Source of the DNA: Rhodocyclaceae bacterium
GTDB taxonomy: Bacteria > Pseudomonadota > Gammaproteobacteria > Burkholderiales > Rhodocyclaceae
DNA: 10,382 nt
Direction: 5' to 3'
Assembly (NCBI GenBank): GCA_018262875.1
Contig: JADFDL010000029.1
Location: 1 to 10,382 of the forward strand
The translations under genes were made by a program, and so were the position numbers. Position 1 is the first letter of the stretch. The number at the start of each line of letters is the position of its first letter. The notes under the pieces are model-generated. The model made no database searches, was not told the origin of the DNA, and saw only the letters and a list, made by a program, of their open reading frames with translations. Positions 1-5,448 of this stretch are shown here, in pieces.

Positions 1-1041
1 TTTTATGCCCTCAATCCCTCCGACTCGATCGTGGACTGGGTGCTGAAGACCGTCCCGACAATGGGCGCCGGCTGGTGCCCGCCCGGCATCCTCGGCATCG
101 GCATCGGCGGCACGCCGGAGAAGGCCATGCTGCTGGCCAAGGAATCGCTGATGGCGCCGGTGGACATCCACGAACTGATCGCGCGCGGTCCGAAGACCCG
201 TGCCGAGGAACTCCGCCTGGAACTCTACGAGAAGGTCAACGCCCTGGGCATCGGCGCCCAGGGACTCGGCGGCCTGACCACCGTGCTCGACGTCAAGGTG
301 CTGGACTATCCGACGCATGCTGCCTCGCTGCCGGTGGCGATGATTCCCAACTGCGCCGCCACCCGCCACGCGCACTTCCACCTCGACGGCTCGGGCCCCG
401 CCAGGCTGGATCCGCCGGACCTGGCCGACTGGCCGAAGCTCACCTACGACGCCAGCAAGGGCAAGCGCGTCAATCTCGACACGGTCACACACGAAGAAGT
501 GGCAAGCTGGCAGCCGGGGGACGTGCTGCTGCTCAACGGCAAACTTCTGACTGGCCGCGATGCCGCCCACAAGCGCCTGATCGACATGCTGAACAAGGGC
601 GAGAAGTTGCCGGTGGACTTCACCAACCGCTTCATCTACTACGTCGGCCCGGTCGACCCAGTGCGCGATGAGGTGGTGGGCCCGGCCGGTCCCACTACTG
701 CCACCCGCATGGACAAGTTCACCCGCCAAATGCTCGAACAGACGGGCCTGCTCGGCATGGTCGGCAAAGCCGAGCGGGGCCCGGCCGCCATCGAGGCGAT
801 CCGCGACAACCAGGCCGTCTATCTGATGGCCGTCGGCGGCGCCGCCTACCTGGTGTCGAAGGCCATCCGCGCGGCGCGCGTGGCGGCCTTCGCCGACCTC
901 GGCATGGAAGCGATCTACGAATTCGAGATGAAGGACATGCCGGTCACTGTGGCGGTCGATTCGAAGGGCACCTCGGTGCACCAGACCGGCCCCCTTGAGT
1001 GGCAGGCCAGGATCGGCAAGATCCCGGTGGTTACGGCTTAA
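1..1041 (+). CDS. fumA: Class I fumarate hydratase (iron-sulfur), 5' end outside the window
   Basis: The frame is open from base 1, so the N-terminus lies outside the window and the GTG at base 31 is an internal Val. About 346 C-terminal residues remain of a family usually just over 500 aa long. The enzyme interconverts fumarate and malate in the cytosolic TCA cycle using an oxygen-sensitive [4Fe-4S] cluster. Visible signatures are GAGWCPPGILGIGIGG (Cys codon at 76-78) and IPNCAATRHAHFHLDGSGPA (Cys codon at 352-354). These two Cys are 92 residues apart, close to the spacing of two of the three cluster ligands in E. coli FumA; the third ligand would be upstream. The C-terminal part has the Fumerase_C pattern GPTTATRMDKF and ends in DSKGTSVHQTGPLEW. 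The gene is convergent with a response regulator gene, with overlapping stops. The family call is secure; the exact paralogue name is not. Confidence 0.95.
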   Translation, partial: FYALNPSDSIVDWVLKTVPTMGAGWCPPGILGIGIGGTPEKAMLLAKESLMAPVDIHELIARGPKTRAEELRLELYEKVNALGIGAQGLGGLTTVLDVKVLDYPTHAASLPVAMIPNCAATRHAHFHLDGSGPARLDPPDLADWPKLTYDASKGKRVNLDTVTHEEVASWQPGDVLLLNGKLLTGRDAAHKRLIDMLNKGEKLPVDFTNRFIYYVGPVDPVRDEVVGPAGPTTATRMDKFTRQMLEQTGLLGMVGKAERGPAAIEAIRDNQAVYLMAVGGAAYLVSKAIRAARVAAFADLGMEAIYEFEMKDMPVTVAVDSKGTSVHQTGPLEWQARIGKIPVVTA

Positions 1042-1052
1042 ACAAGCCTTTT
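1035..1052 (+). terminator. Weak candidate hairpin terminator for fumarase
   Basis: A GGCTT-AAAC-AAGCC inverted repeat (1035-1048) is followed by TTTT (1049-1052). It covers the fumarase stop codon. The stem has only 5 bp and the T tract is short, so it would be a poor intrinsic terminator. The same bases encode the last residues of the opposing gene. Confidence 0.3.
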
Positions 1053-2159
1053 CAGCTTCGCCTCGGCATTATCCGGGTTCATGCCGAGCTTGAGTTCGGC
1101 ATCGATGAGCTTGAGCAAGGGCATGAGCTGGGCGGCGATGGCCGCCAGATGCGGTTTGACCCCCTCGGCATCGCCAGAATGCAGCAAAGCCATGGCGTCC
1201 TCGACACCCAATCGGGGCAGCGACGCCTCGGTAGCCGCTTCCGGCTCGATCGGTTCAGCGGCCATCTCCTCTTCCTGCACCGCCCGACCTTCGGCCAGTT
1301 GGAGGAGATGAGTCATGGTTTGCCATTCATCATCCTTGCTGTTGGCCAGACCGAACTTCAGGCCGACCTCGACCCGCTCGCCGCGGTAACTGATGGTGGC
1401 ATTGCGAATGGTCTGATCCAGCCGGTTGGCAAAGGCGCCGGCATCTTCCAGGCCGATGCCGGGACAGACCACGGTGAATTGCGCCGGACCGGTCTGCGAG
1501 ACTGTGTCTTCCAATCGCACTCTTTTCGACAACACGGCACGGAACTGCTTGATCAACTGATCGCCCACCGGGTGGCCAAACTTCGCGACCAGGTCGTCGA
1601 AGCGGTCGATTTCCACCACGATGACGCTGATTTGACTGCCGTGCCGCTGCGCCAGCGCCAACGCTTGCCGGCCCTGTTGCTTGAGGTATTCCGCAGTGGA
1701 GAGCCCCGACTCCGGATCGACCATGACCTGCTTGGCCATGGCATCGAGTTCGCCGCGCGCCTGAGACAGTTTGATCAGCGCATCCAGGCGGGCGAGCAGT
1801 TCGGCTGTGCCGATGCCCTTTGTGATGAAATCCGTCGCACCACACTCCTTGGCCCGGTTGCGCGCCGATTCATCCTCGTCGCCGGAAATCATGATGACCG
1901 GCATCTCGCGGATTCGCGCGATAGTCGATTCGCGCACGCGCTGCAATAGTCCGTAGCCGTCCAGCTTTGGCATGCTGAGATCGGAAAGCAGAACCTGTAT
2001 GCTGGGATCGAGCATCAGCGTCTGCCAGCCAGCTTCGCCATCCCCCTCCTCACGCACCTCGAAACGCCCCCGGATGAGCTTGACGATGGTCGCGCGCACC
2101 ATGCGCGAGTCATCGACGATGAGGATGCGCGGCAGGGTTGAAGGCATTGTTTCGCTCAT
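1038..2159 (-). CDS. Response regulator: receiver domain plus degenerate GGDEF domain
   Basis: A 373-aa cytoplasmic two-domain signalling protein. Residues about 10-130 are a CheY-like receiver: acidic pair D16/D17 (ILIVDDSR), predicted phosphoacceptor D60 (LLSDLSMP), S92 (MISGDED) and K114 (DFITKG). Residues about 135-300 resemble a diguanylate cyclase fold (VDPESGL, FGHPVGDQL). The signature is degenerate: G224-P-A-Q-F228 stands where GGDEF should be, so cyclic-di-GMP synthesis is unlikely. A charged, Glu/Ala-rich linker and a helical tail of about 60 residues follow. The ATG at 2159 was chosen because the receiver fold starts just after it; the frame stays open upstream to 2372, but that stretch overlaps acuI and reads as low-complexity shadow protein. 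No clear ribosome-binding site is visible. The gene lies 10 bp after acuI, probably on one transcript. The partner kinase and output are unknown. Confidence 0.88.
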   Translation of the reverse strand: MSETMPSTLPRILIVDDSRMVRATIVKLIRGRFEVREEGDGEAGWQTLMLDPSIQVLLSDLSMPKLDGYGLLQRVRESTIARIREMPVIMISGDEDESARNRAKECGATDFITKGIGTAELLARLDALIKLSQARGELDAMAKQVMVDPESGLSTAEYLKQQGRQALALAQRHGSQISVIVVEIDRFDDLVAKFGHPVGDQLIKQFRAVLSKRVRLEDTVSQTGPAQFTVVCPGIGLEDAGAFANRLDQTIRNATISYRGERVEVGLKFGLANSKDDEWQTMTHLLQLAEGRAVQEEEMAAEPIEPEAATEASLPRLGVEDAMALLHSGDAEGVKPHLAAIAAQLMPLLKLIDAELKLGMNPDNAEAKLKRLV

Positions 2160-2169
2160 GGGATTTCGT

Positions 2170-3162
2170 TCAGCCGGTGCAGTCGACCACGACGCGGCCA
2201 TGCGCCTGGCCCCTGATGAACTCATCGAATACCGGCGGCAGATCGGCCAGCTTGACGGTGCGGGCCATGCCGGCCAGGTGCGCCGGACGCATGTCGTCGG
2301 CAAGCCGTTCCCACACCTTGCGGCGCAACGGCATGGCGGTATAACCGGAGTCGATGCCGAGCAGACTGGCACCGCGCAGGATGAAAGGTGCCACGGTGGT
2401 GTTGAGACTCATGCTCGCCGCCAGTCCGATGCTGGCGATGACCCCATTCTGCTGCATGGTGCTGGCCATCCAGGCCAGCACTTCGCCGCCCAGGTTGTCC
2501 ACGGCGCCGGCCCACAGCGGCTTGTCGAGCGGCTTGATCCTGGCCAGATCGAGGCTGGAGCGCAGCATCACTTCCTTCGCGCCCAACCCCTTCAGGTAGT
2601 CCGCCTGGCTTTCCTTGCCGGTCAGCGCCACGACCTCATAGCCCAGCCGCGTCAGGATGTCGATGGCGATGCTGCCAACGCCGCCGGTGGCACCGCTGAC
2701 GACGACCTTGCCGTTGGCCGGCTTCAAGCCATTCTCCTCCATGCGCACCACACCCAGCGCGGCCGTGTAGCCGGCAGTACCCAGCGCCATCGATTCGAAC
2801 AGGGACATACCCTTGGGCAAGGGCACCACCCAATCGGCCGGCACACGGCCGTACTCGGCATAGCCGCCGTGATGCGCCACGCCGATGTCGTAGCTGGTGG
2901 CGATAACCTCGTCGCCCTCCTTGAAACGGGCGTCCGTGCTCTTCGCCACGATACCGGCCATGTCGATGCCGCCGATACAGGGATAACGCCGGATGATGCG
3001 GCCGGCACCAGTGGCGGCCAGGGCATCCTTGTAGTTCACGCTCGAATTGGCGATCTTGATCGTCACCTCGCCCTTGTCGAACTGCTCTTCGTTGATCTGG
3101 GTGAAACCGGCGACGGTCTTGCCGTCCTTCTGGTCGATCAGATAGGCCTGGAAGGGGCTCAT
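2170..3162 (-). CDS. acuI: NADPH-dependent acrylyl-CoA reductase / YhdH-type quinone oxidoreductase
   Basis: A 330-aa zinc-free medium-chain dehydrogenase/reductase, the usual length for the AcuI/YhdH family. Known members reduce acryloyl-CoA to propionyl-CoA with NADPH, detoxifying the intermediate formed in DMSP, acrylate or 3-hydroxypropionate metabolism. In sequence: the N-terminal catalytic domain has SSVNYKDALA (40-49) and GGIDMAG (64-70). The Rossmann domain has VVSGATGGVGSIA (154-166), the nucleotide-binding glycine motif. The C-terminal part has SGYTAMPLRRKVWERLADDM and ends in GRVVVDCTG. The ATG at 3162 has an AGGAG ribosome-binding site 8 nt upstream (bases 3171-3175 on the minus strand). 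That site can pair with a neighbouring CTCCT, which might slightly dampen translation. It is followed at 10 bp by the response regulator gene. Assignment to AcuI rather than a broader YhdH function comes from family knowledge; the substrate cannot be read from the sequence. Confidence 0.92.
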   Translation of the reverse strand: MSPFQAYLIDQKDGKTVAGFTQINEEQFDKGEVTIKIANSSVNYKDALAATGAGRIIRRYPCIGGIDMAGIVAKSTDARFKEGDEVIATSYDIGVAHHGGYAEYGRVPADWVVPLPKGMSLFESMALGTAGYTAALGVVRMEENGLKPANGKVVVSGATGGVGSIAIDILTRLGYEVVALTGKESQADYLKGLGAKEVMLRSSLDLARIKPLDKPLWAGAVDNLGGEVLAWMASTMQQNGVIASIGLAASMSLNTTVAPFILRGASLLGIDSGYTAMPLRRKVWERLADDMRPAHLAGMARTVKLADLPPVFDEFIRGQAHGRVVVDCTG

Positions 3163-3218
3163 GAGGAGTTCTCCTGTTGTATTGCACGCCTGAGTGGCGA
3201 CTGTCGAGAATTGAATCG

Positions 3219-3224
3219 ATTATA
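3219..3224 (-). promoter_or_regulatory. Candidate -10 box for acuI
   Basis: A perfect TATAAT hexamer on the minus strand, giving a leader of roughly 50 nt before the acuI ATG. No good -35 hexamer lies 16-18 bp upstream (the bases there read CGGAAA or close to it), so an activator or alternative contacts may be needed. This is the only strong -10 match in front of acuI. Confidence 0.5.
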
Positions 3225-3286
3225 CCCAATCGAGTCAGGATTTTCCGTTATCTGTCAGAAGCATGACAAAGCTTCTTCAAGTCGAT

Positions 3287-3298
3287 ACGCATATGCGT
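3287..3298. promoter_or_regulatory. 12-bp perfect palindrome next to the hydrolase promoter
   Basis: ACGCATATGCGT is a perfect palindrome ending 1 bp before the -35 box of the NlpC/P60 gene. A regulator bound here could activate or block that promoter. A 12-bp palindrome alone is expected a couple of times in 10 kb by chance, so only its position makes it notable. Confidence 0.35.
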
Positions 3299-3299
3299 C

Positions 3300-3328
3300 T
3301 TTACAAACTGCATTCCGGCGACTATAGT
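3300..3328 (+). promoter_or_regulatory. Sigma-70-like promoter of the NlpC/P60 gene
   Basis: TTTACA (3300-3305), a 17-bp spacer, then TATAGT (3323-3328). Both hexamers are one mismatch from consensus and spacing is optimal. Only 7 bases separate the -10 box from the ATG at 3336, so transcription would start at or one base before the start codon, implying a leaderless mRNA. Confidence 0.65.
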
Positions 3329-3335
3329 CAAGCCC

Positions 3336-3851
3336 ATGAATTTTAGACACATTGCCCTTGGCCTGTGTTTTTTGGCGGCGGCATCCACCTCATACGCCTC
3401 CGAGAATGCCATGGATGGGCAGTCGCCATCCTTCCTCGACCGCTACGCCACGAATGTTCAGGAACTGGTGGTTCGAGCCCTGTCCTTCGTCGGAGTGAAT
3501 TATCGGCGCGGGGGCGAATCCCCCGAAACCGGCTTTGATTGCAGCGGTCTGGTGCGCCATGTTTTCCGCGAAAGCCTGGGCCTGGTATTGCCGCGCACCT
3601 CGCGCGATATCAGCCGCGTCGGTGAAACCATTCACCGTGAAGCGCTACAACCGGGCGACCTGGTGTTTTTCAACACCTTGCGGCACGGCTTCTCGCATGT
3701 TGGCATTTATCTGGGTGAGCACCGTTTCGTTCATGCTCCTGCCTCGGGCGGCGAAGTCCGCGTCGAAGACATGCGGCTGAACTACTGGAGCAAACGCTTC
3801 AACGGCGCCCGCCGGATCGCTGCAACTGAAATCCCCATCGCCCCAAACTAG
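3336..3851 (+). CDS. Exported NlpC/P60 family peptidoglycan hydrolase
   Basis: A 171-aa protein with a signal peptide and one NlpC/P60 cysteine peptidase domain. Family members cut peptide stems of peptidoglycan, typically the D-Glu/DAP bond, in the periplasm. Residues 1-21 form a signal peptide (hydrophobic core IALGLCFLAAA, cleavage likely at SYA|SEN). There is no lipobox, so it should be a soluble periplasmic protein. The catalytic triad is visible: C69 in FDCSGLV, H121 in SHVGIYLG and H133 in FVHAPASGG. The motif PRTSRDIS and the LQPGDLVFF strand are also typical. The ATG at 3336 is required to keep the signal peptide; no ribosome-binding site precedes it, which fits the leaderless promoter geometry. 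It is a single gene, divergent from acuI and upstream of the iron-binding protein gene. No convincing terminator follows. Exact bond specificity cannot be inferred. Confidence 0.93.
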   Translation: MNFRHIALGLCFLAAASTSYASENAMDGQSPSFLDRYATNVQELVVRALSFVGVNYRRGGESPETGFDCSGLVRHVFRESLGLVLPRTSRDISRVGETIHREALQPGDLVFFNTLRHGFSHVGIYLGEHRFVHAPASGGEVRVEDMRLNYWSKRFNGARRIAATEIPIAPN

Positions 3852-3922
3852 CCATCCCGAATCGGTCCAAGCCGGCAAAATTTCCTTTTCTTCTCCGTAT
3901 CGTCAAGCTGCATCCATTTACA

Positions 3923-3947
3923 GTTAATGCGAATGATTTGCATTCGA
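3923..3947 (+). promoter_or_regulatory. Candidate overlapping Fur boxes upstream of the iron-binding protein gene
   Basis: Bases 3923-3941 match the 19-bp Fur consensus (GATAATGATAATCATTATC) at 13 positions; a second frame shifted by 6 bp (3929-3947) matches at 11. Six-bp overlap is the usual arrangement of Fur sites. The core is a perfect inverted repeat CGAATG-ATTTG-CATTCG (3930-3946). A weak promoter, TTGCAT (3938-3943), 17 bp, TAGCAT (3961-3966), would lie across the site, so bound Fur-Fe would block it. Context (ferric-iron binding protein downstream) strengthens the call. Confidence 0.6.
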
Positions 3948-3998
3948 TAAGTATTCTTGCTAGCATTCACCCATTCCAACTGCTTCCATGGAGCCACC

Positions 3999-5015
3999 AT
4001 GCAGCCGATCCGTCCTTGCATTTTTCTGCTTGCATCCATTTGTGCGATACCCGCGCTTGCCCAGGAGAAAGTACTCAACCTGTATTCGGCGCGCCACTAT
4101 CAAACGGATGAGGCGCTGTACGCCAACTTCACCCGGCAGACGGGAATCAAGATCAACCGCATCGAGGGCAAGGAAGACGAGTTGCTCGAACGCATCAGGA
4201 ACGAGGGTGCCAACAGCCCGGCCGACATCTTCATCACGGTAGATGCCGCCCGTCTGGCACAAGCCGATGCGCTCGGCCTGTTCGCACCGGTGAAATCGAA
4301 AACGCTGGAAGAGCGTATTCCCGGGAATCTGCGCTCGACCGACTGGTTCGCTTTCTCCACCCGTGCCCGGGTCATCATCTACAACAAAGCCGCAGTCAAA
4401 GCCGCGGATGTGCAAAACTACGAGGATCTCGCTGACCCGAAACTGAAGAACAAGGTCTGCGTTCGCTCCGGCGCCCACCCCTACAACCTCTCGCTGGGTT
4501 CCGCCCTGATCCACCATCTGGGCGAACAGAAGACCGAGGAGTGGGCAAAAGGCCTGGTGGCCAACTTCGCCCGCGCACCGAAGGGCGGCGACACCGACCA
4601 GATCAAAGCGGTGGCCGCCGGCGAATGCGGCGTCTCGATCTCCAACACCTATTACATCGCCCGTCTGCTGCGCTCGGAAAAGCCGGAGGACAAAAAGGCA
4701 ATGGAGAAGATCGGCGTCGTCTGGCCCAACCAGAAGAGTTTCGGCACGCACATCAACATTTCCGGCGGTGGCATGCTGAAGACCGCCCCGCACAAGGACG
4801 CGGCGGTGACGTTCCTAGAATATCTGGCGAACGACGAGGCTCAAGCCTATTTTGCCAACGGCAACAACGAATGGCCCGCAGTGAAAACCGCCAATGCCCG
4901 CAACCCTGCGCTCGAATCGCTTGGCCCGTTCAAGCCGGACAGCCTCAACGTCGGCACTTTGTCGAAAAACACTGCGCTGGCACAGAAGGTTTTCGACCGC
5001 GCCGGCTGGCGGTAG
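3999..5015 (+). CDS. fbpA: Periplasmic ferric iron-binding protein of an ABC importer (FbpA/AfuA/FutA type)
   Basis: A 338-aa type 2 periplasmic binding protein that captures Fe(III) and hands it to the permease encoded nearby. Residues 1-21 are a signal peptide (cleavage after ALA, mature start near Q22). Likely iron ligands can be read off: H33 and Y34 (SARHYQTD), Y162 (GAHPYN), and Y218-Y219 (NTYYIAR). The 56-residue gap from Y162 to Y218 and the His-Tyr plus three Tyr pattern resemble cyanobacterial FutA1 (His54, Tyr55, Tyr185, Tyr241, Tyr242) more than the His-Glu-Tyr-Tyr set of Neisseria FbpA. C154 and C210 may form a disulfide. The ATG at 3999 was chosen for its GGAG ribosome-binding site (3990-3993) and correct signal peptide; a TTG at 3957 in frame adds an unsuitable extension. 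A Fur-like box precedes it and an intrinsic terminator follows, so it appears to be its own transcription unit. Confidence 0.94.
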   Translation: MQPIRPCIFLLASICAIPALAQEKVLNLYSARHYQTDEALYANFTRQTGIKINRIEGKEDELLERIRNEGANSPADIFITVDAARLAQADALGLFAPVKSKTLEERIPGNLRSTDWFAFSTRARVIIYNKAAVKAADVQNYEDLADPKLKNKVCVRSGAHPYNLSLGSALIHHLGEQKTEEWAKGLVANFARAPKGGDTDQIKAVAAGECGVSISNTYYIARLLRSEKPEDKKAMEKIGVVWPNQKSFGTHINISGGGMLKTAPHKDAAVTFLEYLANDEAQAYFANGNNEWPAVKTANARNPALESLGPFKPDSLNVGTLSKNTALAQKVFDRAGWR

Positions 5016-5034
5016 GAATTCGTCCTACAGAATC

Positions 5035-5062
5035 ACCGGGCACCTCAGACGCCCGGTTTTTT
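5035..5062 (+). terminator. Rho-independent terminator after fbpA
   Basis: The 7-bp GC-rich stem ACCGGGC (5035-5041) pairs with GCCCGGT (5051-5057) around a 9-nt loop, and a run of T follows to 5062. It starts 19 bases after the fbpA stop, so the binding-protein transcript should end before the next gene. Confidence 0.9.
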
Positions 5063-5105
5063 AATCTTTGTCGAAACGACTTGAAGCAAGCCGGACAACC
5101 TTCTG

Positions 5106-5123
5106 TTTACACGGAAGTGTAAA
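5106..5123. promoter_or_regulatory. Inverted repeat TTTACAC-GGAA-GTGTAAA, possible operator
   Basis: Perfect 7-bp arms with a 4-bp centre, in the AT-richer stretch between the fbpA terminator and the small unknown gene (ATG 5236). The geometry fits a dimeric regulator site or a small hairpin. I do not recognise the regulator. The remaining bases 5063-5235 show only a weak TTGAAA (5142-5147) with poor -10 partners (CCTAGA/CTAGAA near 5165-5171). Confidence 0.4.
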
Positions 5124-5235
5124 TGCAACTACCTGAGCTGATTGAAATATTTTAGAAGAAAAAGCCTAGAACCGATTAATGCTCGTAACAATCTCAGCCG
5201 TTAATACGATCACAAGGACAACGCGGAGATTGGTC

Positions 5236-5430
5236 ATGGCTGCGACGGCTCACGGCAAGCTCATGAAGGTGATGGCACCGACTTTCCACGACGAAGCCCT
5301 TTGGCGCAAGCGGGGCTCCAGGTGGACCTGCATCAGTGCCGGACCGGTGCTGCACTGGATGATCGGCAAGCCTTACCATGAAGTTTCCCGCTACATCGAG
5401 CGCAAGGGCTGGCGTGTGATCTGGGGCTAG
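5236..5430 (+). CDS. Small Trp-rich basic protein of unknown function
   Basis: A 64-aa reading frame I do not recognise. The ATG at 5236 was chosen because GGAG (5225-5228) lies 7 nt upstream; an in-frame ATG at 5179 lacks a ribosome-binding site and adds unlike sequence. Codon use is strongly G/C-ending, as in the neighbouring genes, which argues for a real coding region. The product is basic and contains five Trp. It has a mid-region SRWTCISAGPVLHWMIGK and a C-terminus HEVSRYIERKGWRVIWG. There is no signal peptide or clear membrane segment, so it is probably cytoplasmic. It sits between the iron-binding protein (terminator in between) and the convergent permease gene, and its stop codon lies within a hairpin shared with the permease. 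A role in iron transport is possible from position only. The opposite strand also has an open frame here, but it is low-complexity and overlaps fbpB. Confidence 0.65.
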   Translation: MAATAHGKLMKVMAPTFHDEALWRKRGSRWTCISAGPVLHWMIGKPYHEVSRYIERKGWRVIWG

Positions 5431-5448
5431 GGTCTGCCAGACCCTAGC
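5426..5448. terminator. Perfect hairpin containing both convergent stop codons, possible bidirectional terminator
   Basis: A 10-bp perfect stem GCTAGGGTCT (5426-5435) pairs with AGACCCTAGC (5439-5448) around a GCC loop. The TAG stop of the small gene (5428-5430, plus) and the TAG of the permease gene (5446-5444, minus) are in opposite arms. No T tract follows on either strand, so termination may be weak or Rho-assisted; the structure could also protect the 3' ends of both mRNAs. Confidence 0.65.

Noticed and set aside
31..33. GTG as start of the fumarase
   Set aside because: The frame is open from base 1 and homologous enzymes extend about 160 residues further upstream, so this is an internal Val in a truncated gene.
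2160..2372. 71-residue N-terminal extension of the response regulator
   Set aside because: It overlaps acuI in another frame, and the receiver domain begins only after the ATG at 2159.
3242..3247. -35 box for acuI paired with the TATAAT at 3219-3224
   Set aside because: The bases at optimal spacing read CGGAAA, too far from TTGACA to call.
1972..3327. A 451-residue plus-strand open frame opposite acuI and the regulator
   Set aside because: It is antisense to two well-supported genes and shows no recognisable domain; it also runs through the acuI promoter.
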